From NCBI RefSeq assembly GCF_007827455.1, contig NZ_VISM01000001.1, positions 1,031,501 through 1,095,500 on the forward strand: DNA of 64,000 bases, read 5' to 3'. How positions within the stretch are numbered: position 1 is the stretch's first letter; each line of letters starts with the position of its first letter. This DNA comes from Lutibacter sp. Hel_I_33_5. Its GTDB lineage: Bacteria > Bacteroidota > Bacteroidia > Flavobacteriales > Flavobacteriaceae. The position numbers and the translations under genes were made by a program. Shown piece by piece: positions 56,612-64,000 of this stretch. Below the pieces are notes generated by a model. The model worked only from the letters and a program-made list of their open reading frames with translations. It was not told the DNA's origin and did no database searches.

Positions 56612-57799
56612 TTAGTCTAAAATTTCAGTTACTTGACCTGCACCTACTGTTCTACCACCTTCACGGATAGCAAAACGTAAACCTAAGTTTAATGCAATTG
56701 GTTGAATTAATTCAACAGTAATTGTTAAGTTATCTCCTGGCATAACCATTTCAACTCCATCAGGTAACCCAATGTTTCCTGTTACATCAGTTGTACGTAC
56801 GTAAAACTGTGGACGGTAATTGTTATGGAATGGAGTGTGACGTCCACCTTCTTCTTTCTTAAGTACATAAACCTCAGCTTTAAACTTAGCATGTGGTGTT
56901 ACAGAACCTGGCTTACAGATTACCATACCTCTTGAAATCTGAGTTTTTTCAATACCTCTTAATAAGATACCTGCATTATCTCCAGCTTCACCTCTATCTA
57001 AGATTTGACGGAACATTTCGATACCAGTAATTGTAGAAGCTAATTTCTCAGCACCCATACCAATAATATCTACTGCATCACCTGTATTAGCGATACCTGT
57101 TTCAATTCTACCAGTAGCAACAGTACCACGACCAGTAATAGAGAATACATCTTCAATTGGCATTAAGAAGTCTTTATCAACCTCTCTTAATGGCTCTTCA
57201 ATCCATGCATCAACAGCTTCCATTAATTCTAAAACTGTATCTACCCATTTTTTCTCACCATTTAACGCTCCAAGTGCTGAACCAGCAACTACAGGACCAT
57301 TATCTCCATCATATTCATAGAAAGAAAGTAATTCTCTTACTTCCATGTCTACTAATTCGATTAATTCTTCATCATCAACCATATCCACTTTATTCATGAA
57401 TACAACCATTCTAGGAATACCAACCTGACGTCCTAATAAGATATGCTCTCTAGTTTGAGGCATTGGACCATCTGTTGCAGCAACTACTAAAATAGCACCG
57501 TCCATTTGAGCAGCACCTGTTACCATGTTCTTTACGTAATCCGCGTGACCTGGACAGTCAACGTGAGCGTAATGACGATTAGCTGTTTGATATTCTACGT
57601 GTGAAGTATTAATTGTAATACCTCTTTCTTTTTCTTCTGGTGCATTATCAATCTGATCAAAAGATCTAGCTTCAGAGAAACCTGCATCAGCTAATACTTT
57701 AGTAATAGCCGCAGTTAAAGTTGTTTTACCGTGATCTACGTGTCCGATAGTACCAATGTTCAAGTGTGGTTTCGAACGGTCAAAAGTTCCTTTTGCCAT
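56612..57799 (-). CDS. tuf: Elongation factor Tu
   Basis: This 395-residue GTPase brings aminoacyl-tRNA to the ribosome. The GTP-binding motifs [17 protein letters not shown] and NKVDMVDD, and the effector-loop region ([16 protein letters not shown]), are intact. Domains 2 and 3 follow with the usual [20 protein letters not shown] segment. It is downstream of four tRNA genes and upstream of tRNA-Trp and secE. Confidence 0.97.
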   Translation of the reverse strand: MAKGTFDRSKPHLNIGTIGHVDHGKTTLTAAITKVLADAGFSEARSFDQIDNAPEEKERGITINTSHVEYQTANRHYAHVDCPGHADYVKNMVTGAAQMDGAILVVAATDGPMPQTREHILLGRQVGIPRMVVFMNKVDMVDDEELIELVDMEVRELLSFYEYDGDNGPVVAGSALGALNGEKKWVDTVLELMEAVDAWIEEPLREVDKDFLMPIEDVFSITGRGTVATGRIETGIANTGDAVDIIGMGAEKLASTITGIEMFRQILDRGEAGDNAGILLRGIEKTQISRGMVICKPGSVTPHAKFKAEVYVLKKEEGGRHTPFHNNYRPQFYVRTTDVTGNIGLPDGVEMVMPGDNLTITVELIQPIALNLGLRFAIREGGRTVGAGQVTEILD

Positions 57800-57860
57800 A
57801 ATTATTAATTTTAATTCTTAGTTTAAATATATTTAGTGTCTAATAATACGTATTTATTTG

Positions 57861-57933
57861 AGCCAATGACGGGATTTGAACCCGTGACCTCATCCCTACC
57901 AAGGATGCGCTCTACCAACTGAGCTACATCGGC
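57861..57933 (-). tRNA. tRNA-Thr(GGT)
   Basis: This 73-nt minus-strand cloverleaf has the acceptor stem GCCGATG/CATTGGC, with one G-T pair, and discriminator T. The anticodon loop TTGGTAG gives anticodon GGT. It is the last of four tRNAs before tuf. Confidence 0.95.
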
Positions 57934-57948
57934 CTTATTGGATTTTTG

Positions 57949-58021
57949 AGCGAGAGACCGGGTTCGAACCGGCGACATTCAGCTTGGAAGGCTGACGCTC
58001 TACCAACTGAGCTACTCTCGC
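57949..58021 (-). tRNA. tRNA-Gly(TCC)
   Basis: This 73-nt minus-strand cloverleaf has the acceptor stem GCGAGAG/CTCTCGC. The anticodon loop CTTCCAA gives anticodon TCC, reading GGA/GGG. Confidence 0.95.
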
Positions 58022-58066
58022 TTTTCTAAATTAAAAAATCAACTTAGATTTTCATATTAAAATATG

Positions 58067-58148
58067 TGGGGAGAGCAGGATTCGAACCTGCGAAGACGTA
58101 GTCAACGGAGTTACAGTCCGTCCTCGTTGGCCGCTTGAGTATCTCCCC
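58067..58148 (-). tRNA. tRNA-Tyr(GTA)
   Basis: This 82-nt class II minus-strand tRNA has a long variable arm and the acceptor stem GGGGAGA/TCTCCCC. The anticodon loop CTGTAAC gives anticodon GTA, a GUN anticodon and hence a substrate for the TGT encoded at 17871-19001. Confidence 0.95.
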
Positions 58149-58191
58149 TCAATTTTAATTATTTTAATGAACTAACATTCTGTTGTTATTG

Positions 58192-58265
58192 AGCCGATGG
58201 AGGGACTCGAACCCACGACCTGCTGATTACAAATCAGCTGCTCTAGCCAGCTGAGCTACATCGGC
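58192..58265 (-). tRNA. tRNA-Thr(TGT)
   Basis: This 74-nt minus-strand cloverleaf has the acceptor stem GCCGATG/CATCGGC. The anticodon loop TTTGTAA gives anticodon TGT. It is the first of the four tRNAs upstream of tuf. Confidence 0.95.
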
Positions 58266-58304
58266 TTTTATAATAAAAAACAACCCGCTATTTCTAACGG
58301 ATTG

Positions 58305-58312
58305 CAAATGTA
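58305..58312 (-). promoter_or_regulatory. -7 element of the tRNA-tuf transcript
   Basis: TACATTTG on the minus strand matches TAnnTTTG and is the same sequence as in the tRNA-Ser/Pro promoter. It ends 39 nt before tRNA-Thr(TGT). The -33 region has TTTACA rather than a clear TTG. Confidence 0.5.
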
Positions 58313-58362
58313 TAAAGTTTTTCTTTATTGTAAAACTTTTTAGAATTATTTTTTTTAACTTT

Positions 58363-58671
58363 TTACAATACTAATGTTTCTCTTTGTTTTTGTTTAGATT
58401 TTTTTAGCTGTCTTTTTAATGACTCTACCCCTAAACTCACACCTTCTTCAAAAGATTTTGTAAGTTTTTTCACTATTAATTCACTTCCTGGAATATTTAT
58501 TTTTATTTCAGTTATTTTATTTTCTTTATCACTTGTATGCTGCACTTTTAAAAATACTTCCGAATCTACTATCTTATCATGAAACTTTATTAAGCTTCCA
58601 ACTTTATCATCAATAAAACTAATTAGTTCTTTGTCTGCATTAAAATTAACTGATTGGGTATACACTTTCAT
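58363..58671 (-). CDS. Short-form ribosome hibernation-promoting factor (HPF/RaiA family)
   Basis: This 102-residue protein matches the HPF/YfiA fold: beta strands VYTQSVNFNADKELISFI and KVQHTSDKENKITEIKINIPG, with Lys-rich helices (SLKRQLKKSKQKQRE). Such proteins bind the 30S decoding region and inactivate ribosomes in slow growth. Only the N-terminal domain is present, so this is the short type. It starts 4 nt after the tyrosine recombinase gene stop and is probably translated from the same mRNA. Confidence 0.9.
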   Translation of the reverse strand: MKVYTQSVNFNADKELISFIDDKVGSLIKFHDKIVDSEVFLKVQHTSDKENKITEIKINIPGSELIVKKLTKSFEEGVSLGVESLKRQLKKSKQKQRETLVL

Positions 58672-58675
58672 AAAT

Positions 58676-59563
58676 CTACTTTTTATTTCCGCTTCTAGGA
58701 TGCGATTGATTATACACTTTCTTTATCTTATCTAAACTATTATGAGTATAGACTTGGGTAGAGGCTAAACTTGAATGTCCTAGTAATTCTTTAACCGAGT
58801 TTAAATCCGCTCCTTCGTTTAGTAAATGAGTTGCAAAAGAATGCCTTAGAATGTGGGGACTCTTTTTTACCTTAGAGGAAACTTTACTAAAGTAAGAATT
58901 TATTACTCTATACACAAGAGTTTCATAAATTTTATTTCCTTTTTCGGTGATAAATAAATCGCTAGATTCTGGAAATATTTCTTTTTTTCCTTTAATATAA
59001 ACTTTTAATGTTTCTTCTACAGATTTTAATAAAGGTACAAAACGCTCCTTATTTCTCTTTCCTAATACTTTAATAGTATTATCTGAAAAGTTAATATCTC
59101 TCTCCTTTATATTAATAAGTTCAATTCTTCGAATTCCTGTTGAATAAAAAAGCGCTACAATCGATTTATTTCTAAGGCTAATAAAGTCAGTCTCATTATT
59201 TATATCATCTAAAACTGCGTTTATTTCTTTTAAGGAAAAAGGTACCTGTATTTTTTGTTCTACTTTTAAAGCTTTATGCTTTGCTAGCGGATTAATTTCA
59301 ATTTTTTTTACCTTTTGTAAGAACTTATAAAAAGACTTTAAAGAACTCACCTTCCTATTTATAGTTCTATTTGATATTTGCTCATTAACTAAGTTAACAA
59401 TCCAATTTCTAATTTGATTATAATGTACTGTTGAAATATCATTTTCTCCATACTCTAATTCACAAAAATCTCTAAAAGAATTCAAATCCTTTTTATAGGC
59501 AGTAATTGTATGAATTGAATATTTTTTCTCGAATTCTAAATATTCTAAAAAAGAGTGTATCAA
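58676..59563 (-). CDS. XerC/XerD-type tyrosine recombinase
   Basis: This protein of about 296 residues has an N-terminal SAM-like domain (about 1-85, with EFEKKYSIHTITAYKKDL) and a C-terminal catalytic domain. The conserved residues are visible: Arg in TGIRRIELINI, Lys in LGKRNKERFVPL, HxxR in HILRHSFATHLL, His in LLGHSSLASTQ and the nucleophile Tyr in VYTH. The chromosomal position upstream of hpf suggests a housekeeping dimer-resolution enzyme. The frame is open up to an ATG at 59632, but that lies inside the rpsU terminator, so I prefer the TTG at 59563, which gives the usual N-terminus. Confidence 0.88.
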   Translation of the reverse strand: MIHSFLEYLEFEKKYSIHTITAYKKDLNSFRDFCELEYGENDISTVHYNQIRNWIVNLVNEQISNRTINRKVSSLKSFYKFLQKVKKIEINPLAKHKALKVEQKIQVPFSLKEINAVLDDINNETDFISLRNKSIVALFYSTGIRRIELINIKERDINFSDNTIKVLGKRNKERFVPLLKSVEETLKVYIKGKKEIFPESSDLFITEKGNKIYETLVYRVINSYFSKVSSKVKKSPHILRHSFATHLLNEGADLNSVKELLGHSSLASTQVYTHNSLDKIKKVYNQSHPRSGNKK

Positions 59564-59603
59564 AATGTGGTTTTTGTTGCTAGTAAATTTACAAAACTTT
59601 AGG

Positions 59604-59642
59604 CATAAAAAAATCTCGTATTGAAAATTCAATACGAGATTT
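59604..59642 (-). terminator. rpsU rho-independent terminator
   Basis: The 14-bp stem AAATCTCGTATTGA/TCAATACGAGATTT (59611-59624 and 59629-59642) with loop AAAT is followed by a U7 run on the minus strand. It lies 21 nt after the rpsU stop and isolates rpsU from the recombinase gene. Confidence 0.9.
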
Positions 59643-59663
59643 ATATTTTATAATACGTTATTT

Positions 59664-59861
59664 CTAACCTACTTCTTCTTGAGTTCTTAATCTCTGAACG
59701 TAAGACGCTTTAATTCTTTGCGCTCTTTTTTCTACAGATGGCTTTGTAAAATGCTTTCTGTTACGCAAATTCTTCATTGTCTTAGTACGATCAAACTTTC
59801 GTTTAAATCTCTTTAAGGCTCTATCGATATTCTCTCCTTCTTTTACTGGAATGATTAACAT
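59664..59861 (-). CDS. rpsU: 30S ribosomal protein bS21
   Basis: This 65-residue basic protein is bS21. The N-terminal LIIPVKEGENIDRALKRFKR and the central RKHFTKPSVEKRAQ motif are typical. It sits at the platform of the 30S subunit, next to the 3' end of 16S rRNA. The gene has its own promoter, a strong Shine-Dalgarno sequence (59870-59878) and its own terminator, so it is transcribed alone. In Flavobacteriia bS21 helps to hide the anti-Shine-Dalgarno, so the strong SD suggests feedback control by bS21 itself. Confidence 0.95.
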   Translation of the reverse strand: MLIIPVKEGENIDRALKRFKRKFDRTKTMKNLRNRKHFTKPSVEKRAQRIKASYVQRLRTQEEVG

Positions 59862-59869
59862 ATGTTGGC

Positions 59870-59878
59870 ACCTCCTTT
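59870..59878 (-). promoter_or_regulatory. Perfect Shine-Dalgarno sequence of rpsU
   Basis: AAAGGAGGT on the minus strand is fully complementary to the 3' end of 16S rRNA and lies 8 nt before the ATG. No other gene here has such a site. Bacteroidota ribosomes normally ignore Shine-Dalgarno sequences because bS21, bS18 and bS6 hold the anti-SD. A ribosome lacking bS21 can use it, so this site probably senses a shortage of bS21. Confidence 0.85.
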
Positions 59879-59937
59879 CATACAGTCTCTTTATATTTTA
59901 TATAGTTTAAAAAACTATTGGTTTATTTTTCGGACTG

Positions 59938-59967
59938 CAAAGATAGAAAGTTATTATGAATTAACAA
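59938..59967 (-). promoter_or_regulatory. rpsU promoter
   Basis: On the minus strand TTG (59967-59965), a 19-nt spacer and TATCTTTG (59945-59938) fit the flavobacterial consensus. The leader of about 70 nt contains a hairpin ATAGTTT/AAACTAT (59902-59918) upstream of the Shine-Dalgarno. Confidence 0.72.
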
Positions 59968-60003
59968 TTAGTAATTTTGAATTATTTAATCGACCTAAAA
60001 AGT

Positions 60004-61170
60004 CTATGTAACTGGCTTGTATTCTTTTCTATCAATCACAATTTTTGCGATAATCTCTTTTAAGATTTCAGAAGTACCTCCGCCAATTGGCCCCAATCGA
60101 CTATCTCGAAGTAATCTTGCCATTGGATAATCTTCCATATAACCGTAACCTCCTAAAAGCTGCAATGCATCATAAATAACCTCGTCTGCCATTTTTGTTG
60201 ACAATAGTTTTGACATACTAGCTTCCTTTACAACATATTGACCATCATTTAAACGCTTTGCAATTGAGTAATTGTATTCTCTACACATATCTACTCTACT
60301 TGCCATTTCAGCAATTTTATGTCTTAAAACTTGAAAATTCTCTAGCGACTTTCCAAATGCAACACGCTCTTTCATATAAGCAAGTGCATACTCTACAGCA
60401 TAATCTGCCCTTGCATGTGCATTTACTCCCATCACTAAACGTTCTAAAGCAAAATGCTGCATAATATATGGAAATCCTTTTCCTTCATCACCCATTAAAT
60501 TCTCAAGAGGCACCTCTACATTATCAAAAGCAATTTCTCCAGTATCTGACGCTCTCCAACCCAACTTATCTAGCTTTGTTGCAGATACTCCTTTAGTATC
60601 TCTATCAACTACAAAAATACTTATTCCTTTATATTTATCTTCTGGATTTGTTTTAGCTGCAACAACCAAATAATCAGAAAGAACTCCATTTGTTATGAAA
60701 GTCTTCGCACCATTTAATATATAAACATCTCCTTTTTTTACTGCTGTAGTTCTAATACCAGCTACATCAGATCCACAAAACGGCTCTGTTATTGCCAAAC
60801 AACCAATTTTATCACCCTCAATACTTGGTGCTAAATATTTGTTTTTAATAAAATCATCACCTTCTTTATTAAGGTGTGTCATTGCCAAATAAACATGCGC
60901 CCACATAGCCGCTGCAAATCCACCAGAATTAATTTTCTGCAATTCCTCTAAAAAGATAACAGTGTAAAAAAGATCTAGGTTTAATCCACCATATTGTTCT
61001 GGATAATTCAATCCAAAATAACCCATCTCACCAAACTTCTTCCAAATAAAACGATCAATCGTACCGGTTTCTTCCCATTTATCTATATGCGGAACAACTT
61101 CTTTTTTCAAGAACTCTTTAAAACTTTCACGAAAAGACTCGTGTTCTTCAGTAAAATACATACTGTTCAT
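60004..61170 (-). CDS. Acyl-CoA dehydrogenase
   Basis: This 388-residue FAD enzyme oxidises acyl-CoA to enoyl-CoA in beta-oxidation or branched-chain degradation. It has the N-terminal helical domain (about 1-120), the mid beta domain (LAITEPFCGSDVAGI near residue 130), and the C-terminal helical domain with the QLLGGYGYMEDYP motif and the catalytic Glu in GGGTSEI (about 367). The length is standard. Chain-length preference cannot be read from sequence. It lies 19 bp after the HHH protein gene and ends the AGCS-HHH-dehydrogenase run. Confidence 0.93.
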   Translation of the reverse strand: MNSMYFTEEHESFRESFKEFLKKEVVPHIDKWEETGTIDRFIWKKFGEMGYFGLNYPEQYGGLNLDLFYTVIFLEELQKINSGGFAAAMWAHVYLAMTHLNKEGDDFIKNKYLAPSIEGDKIGCLAITEPFCGSDVAGIRTTAVKKGDVYILNGAKTFITNGVLSDYLVVAAKTNPEDKYKGISIFVVDRDTKGVSATKLDKLGWRASDTGEIAFDNVEVPLENLMGDEGKGFPYIMQHFALERLVMGVNAHARADYAVEYALAYMKERVAFGKSLENFQVLRHKIAEMASRVDMCREYNYSIAKRLNDGQYVVKEASMSKLLSTKMADEVIYDALQLLGGYGYMEDYPMARLLRDSRLGPIGGGTSEILKEIIAKIVIDRKEYKPVT

Positions 61171-61189
61171 TAGCTATTCTGTTGTTTGT

Positions 61190-61885
61190 TTATTTAGCTT
61201 CCAAATATAAGATTATTCTCTCATATTTTTCTAATGGAAAGCCGTCGATTTTCTTTAATTCAGAAATATCTTGAAGTTCTGCAACTTCATCTCTATAGTC
61301 AAAAATTTTCCTACAAAGTTCATAATCTATTTCAGGGATTTTTAACACTTCTTTAAATGTTGACGTATTAATATTTAACTTAACAATTTCGCCTTTTTTG
61401 GTATTTTTTTTTTCTTTAAAATTCGAAATGAAATTTTCTTTAGTATTCTTTTTCTCCAGATTCCTTTTTATAACCCAATCTGGAAATTTAAAATATGGAG
61501 AAATAACAGAAAGTAAACTATCCGAAACTTTAGTAACTCGTTGAAATTGGTTTTTAGAGTTGATAAATTTATTAGTATTTCTAAAAGCATGAAGCTTATC
61601 TATTTCCTCAGTAGACATTCCTAATTGATATCCTTTAAAATCGGTAATGTAATTAGGGTTAAAAGGATAGATTTTTGGCTTTCTTTTCTCTAATTCAATT
61701 ATTTTTAAACTGTCTATTTGTTTCTGAAAAGCAATTAATTCAGGTTGATTTACACCTTCTAAATCATCAGTAGAAAAATCGACATATACATATATTAATT
61801 GCAGGACAATAATTAACAACAGTAAAAAGAAAATCCCATTTCTTTGGCGCTTAGTATACCAGAAATGGGATTTAAATAAGTTCAT
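61190..61885 (-). CDS. Membrane-anchored helix-hairpin-helix (ComEA-like) protein
   Basis: This 231-residue protein has one N-terminal membrane helix (about 17-36), a linker, and a C-terminal pair of helix-hairpin-helix motifs. The first shows LNINTSTFKEVLKIPEIDYEL, though its second half is irregular, and the second shows IKKIDGFPLEKYERI-like spacing (ELKKIDGFPL). The ComEA family binds DNA, often during uptake. The typical glycines of the hairpin are partly lost, so DNA binding is not certain. It starts 8 nt after the AGCS transporter gene. Confidence 0.8.
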   Translation of the reverse strand: MNLFKSHFWYTKRQRNGIFFLLLLIIVLQLIYVYVDFSTDDLEGVNQPELIAFQKQIDSLKIIELEKRKPKIYPFNPNYITDFKGYQLGMSTEEIDKLHAFRNTNKFINSKNQFQRVTKVSDSLLSVISPYFKFPDWVIKRNLEKKNTKENFISNFKEKKNTKKGEIVKLNINTSTFKEVLKIPEIDYELCRKIFDYRDEVAELQDISELKKIDGFPLEKYERIILYLEAK

Positions 61886-61894
61886 TTTATTTTT

Positions 61895-63526
61895 TTATGC
61901 TTTCGCTTCTTTTATTGCATCTGTATATCTTTTCAATTGTTTCTTAACTACTGGGAACAAGAAATACAAACCAACCATATTAGGGAATACCATTGCAAAT
62001 ATCATTGCATCAGAGAAGTCCCAAATAGATTTCATACTTGCTGCCGCACCAATAACCACAAATAATAAAAATAATAATTTGTAAGTTAGATCTGCTTTTT
62101 TACCTCTACCGAATAAATACTTCCAAGATTGCAAACCGTAATAAGACCAAGAAATCATTGTAGAAACCGCAAATAACACAACTGCTATCGTTAAGAAAAC
62201 ATTAGAAAAAGGAATATAGGCCGCAAATGCTTTTGAAGTAATTCCTGCTCCTTCATAAGAAACACCATCAATTATTACAGCTCCTGCTCCGTCTCCTCCA
62301 TATTGAAAAATTGATGCTCCTGAAGCATCTCCTCCAAAGTTAAAGATAATTATTACTAAAGCTGTCATTGTACAGATTACAACTGTATCAATAAATGGCT
62401 CTAACAATGCTACTAAACCTTCTGAAGCTGAATATTTTGTTTTTACTGCTGAATGCGCAATTGAAGCAGAACCCGCTCCTGCTTCATTTGAAAATGCAGC
62501 TCTTTTAAATCCTACTAATAACACACCAATAAATCCTCCAACTCCAATAGCTGTTGGATTAAAAGCTTCTCTAAATATTAAAGAAAATGCATCGTCAATT
62601 AATGAAAAGTTAGCTCCTAAAATATATAAACATGCTAACACATATAATCCTGCCATAAATGGAACTACTTTTTCAGTTACCTGAGCAATTCTTTTAATTC
62701 CTCCAATAATAATAACACCAACTAAAATAGCTAACACAATTCCAATAATTGCTCCTGCAGCTGTACTTTCTAAACCTAATAATTCTTTTAAAACTACAGT
62801 TGCTTGATTTGACTGAGCAGCGTTACCACCACCAAACGATCCACCAATACAAAAGATTGCAAAGAAAACTGCAGCAATTTTACCTAACATTTCAAAACCG
62901 CGTTCTTTTAATCCTTTACTTATATAGTACATTGGTCCACCATACACTGTTCCATCTTCTCCTACATCTCGATATTGAACTCCCAATGTACACTCTACAA
63001 ATTTTGTTGACATTCCTAAAAATCCACAAACTACCATCCAAAATGTAGCTCCTGGACCACCTAATGCAATTGCTAAAGCAACACCTGCAATATTTCCATT
63101 ACCAACCGTACCTGAAACAGCAGTTGCTAATGCTTGGAAATGTGTAACTTCTCCTTCAGCGCTTTCATCTTTTATTGTTTCTTTAATATCACCACCTGGA
63201 GTATTATCACCATACGCTTCATCAACACCATGACCTTCATCTATTTCATCATATTTACCTCTAACGACATTAATTGCTGTCTTAAAATGAAAGATGTTTG
63301 GAAATTTAAAATAAATAGTAAAAAACGCAGCACTTGCAACTAAGAGAAGAAGCACAAACGGAATCTCTACACTTTCACTTTTATAAATAGGAAAGAAAAT
63401 CACACTGCTAAAGAAATCTGATATCGGCTTAAAAGCTTCATCGATTCTTTGATCTATTCCTTTTTCTTGTGCAAATGAAAACATAGGCATTGCTAACAAA
63501 AGCAATGAAAGAAGTTTTTTCTTCAT
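61895..63526 (-). CDS. Alanine/glycine:cation symporter (AGCS family)
   Basis: This 543-residue inner-membrane protein takes up alanine or glycine with sodium or protons. It has about eleven membrane helices and the family motifs ATAVSGTVGNGNIAGVA and FSNEAGAGSASIAH. The N-terminus has a cleavable-looking signal (MKKKLLSLLLLAMPMFSFAQ), and an acidic loop of about 45 residues (DEIDEGHGVDEAYGDN region, about 91-135) lies between the first helices. Both are seen in Bacteroidota members. It is the first gene of a three-gene run. Confidence 0.93.
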   Translation of the reverse strand: MKKKLLSLLLLAMPMFSFAQEKGIDQRIDEAFKPISDFFSSVIFFPIYKSESVEIPFVLLLLVASAAFFTIYFKFPNIFHFKTAINVVRGKYDEIDEGHGVDEAYGDNTPGGDIKETIKDESAEGEVTHFQALATAVSGTVGNGNIAGVALAIALGGPGATFWMVVCGFLGMSTKFVECTLGVQYRDVGEDGTVYGGPMYYISKGLKERGFEMLGKIAAVFFAIFCIGGSFGGGNAAQSNQATVVLKELLGLESTAAGAIIGIVLAILVGVIIIGGIKRIAQVTEKVVPFMAGLYVLACLYILGANFSLIDDAFSLIFREAFNPTAIGVGGFIGVLLVGFKRAAFSNEAGAGSASIAHSAVKTKYSASEGLVALLEPFIDTVVICTMTALVIIIFNFGGDASGASIFQYGGDGAGAVIIDGVSYEGAGITSKAFAAYIPFSNVFLTIAVVLFAVSTMISWSYYGLQSWKYLFGRGKKADLTYKLLFLLFVVIGAAASMKSIWDFSDAMIFAMVFPNMVGLYFLFPVVKKQLKRYTDAIKEAKA

Positions 63527-63615
63527 AATATAATTAGTTAGTTTTATTTAAATTGTAGCTTGCAATATCATAAAAAATTGCACTTATGACAACTTTTTGT
63601 CGTTAAAATTAACAT

Positions 63616-64000
63616 TTACATTAATGTTTGTTTAAATCTTTCTAAATCTTCTTTGAAAGATTTTGGATGAAACCCTAAAATAGAATTCGTTTTTGACAAA
63701 TCAAATCCAGTTTTTGCAGGTCTTGGAGCAGTTTGATTTAAAGTACTTGTAGAAATTGGTTTAATTAAGCTTTTATCTAAACTAAAAGAATCTGCAATTT
63801 GTTGAGCAATTTCAAAAATACTCAACAATTCATTTGAAGAAACATTAAAAATTCCAGTAGTATTTTGATCGATTGCCATTTTACAAGCTATAGCCAAATC
63901 TTCAACATACGTTGGCGTCCTAAATTGATCATCAACTATAGTAATTTCTTTTCCTTTAGAAAGCATTTCTCTTACCCATAAAACAATATTGGATCTACTC
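63616..64000 (-). CDS. dTDP-4-dehydrorhamnose reductase-like SDR protein, C-terminal part
   Basis: The C-terminal 128 residues of a gene that runs off the right end of the window. The frame is open to 64000, so the ATG at 63966 is internal. The motifs RSNIVLWVREML, VDDQFRTPTYVEDLA and FNVSSNELLSIFEIA, and the final PKTSF-like region, resemble RfbD, the last enzyme of dTDP-L-rhamnose synthesis. Related SDR sugar reductases are possible. The NAD(P)-binding N-terminus and catalytic YxxxK lie outside the window. Confidence 0.75.
   Translation of the reverse strand, partial: SRSNIVLWVREMLSKGKEITIVDDQFRTPTYVEDLAIACKMAIDQNTTGIFNVSSNELLSIFEIAQQIADSFSLDKSLIKPISTSTLNQTAPRPAKTGFDLSKTNSILGFHPKSFKEDLERFKQTLM

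Noticed and set aside
58314..58339. Inverted repeat AAAGTTTT/AAAACTTT as hpf terminator
   Set aside because: It is only AT pairs plus one GC pair, with a 10-nt loop and no U-run after it on the minus strand.
57861..59563. tRNA cluster plus tyrosine recombinase as an integrated element
   Set aside because: The order matches a housekeeping arrangement of Flavobacteriaceae, no duplicated tRNA end or att-like repeat was seen, and no cargo genes lie between.

Overview
The window looks like a chromosomal segment of a marine-type member of the Flavobacteriaceae (Bacteroidota), close to Polaribacter or Tenacibaculum in character; the genus is inferred, not proven. The evidence is AT-rich DNA, promoters of the TTG-N18-22-TAnnTTTG form, almost no Shine-Dalgarno sequences except before rpsU, type IX secretion (T9SS) sorting domains, a PorP/SprF protein, and the gene order rpsU-xer-hpf-tRNAs-tuf-tRNA-Trp-secE-nusG-rplKAJL-rpoBC. 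No database search was possible; calls rest on family motifs read from the translations.

Layout. 1-245: tRNA-Ser and tRNA-Pro with their promoter. 273-8274: a membrane HD-phosphohydrolase, a thiolase and an NlpC/P60 hydrolase, then a TPR protein and gyrA. 8612-14767: clpC, an orphan DUF1643-like gene, hutH and a TlpA-like lipoprotein. 14844-19001: accA, then the operon tgt-lptG-eamA. 19125-20408: a secreted M43 metalloprotease. 20410-40355: a 20-kb minus-strand operon with a 5193-residue T9SS adhesin-like protein, a PorP/SprF protein, an OmpA/PD40 protein, alkB and rluF. 40538-44414: tRNA-Ser, aroC, a Crp-like regulator, a DinB-like protein and a second TlpA-like lipoprotein in a gene-poor stretch flanked by short inverted repeats. 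44752-59861: DUF3467, the transcription/translation superoperon, four tRNAs, hpf, a tyrosine recombinase and rpsU. 60004-64000: acyl-CoA dehydrogenase, an HHH membrane protein, an AGCS symporter and a partial RfbD-like reductase.

The most unusual object is the adhesin gene (24774-40355). Its centre holds four almost identical 1599-bp tandem units (about 30390-36785), followed by two diverged units. Each unit encodes one Ig-like module plus five Cys-paired sub-repeats. Upstream lie an IgGFc-binding-like region, DUF11 modules and thrombospondin type 3-like calcium-binding repeats. Downstream lie five DUF11 modules and a gliding-motility-type C-terminal sorting domain. The next two genes encode a PorP/SprF partner and an OmpA-type peptidoglycan-binding protein, so the locus looks like a self-contained surface-adhesin export and anchoring unit whose length could vary by recombination.

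Other points of note are the perfect Shine-Dalgarno sequence of rpsU, a tRNA-guanine transglycosylase without the usual zinc-binding cysteines, several hairpins between the genes of the rpl-rpo operon, and a 16-bp perfect palindrome between hutH and a TlpA-like gene.
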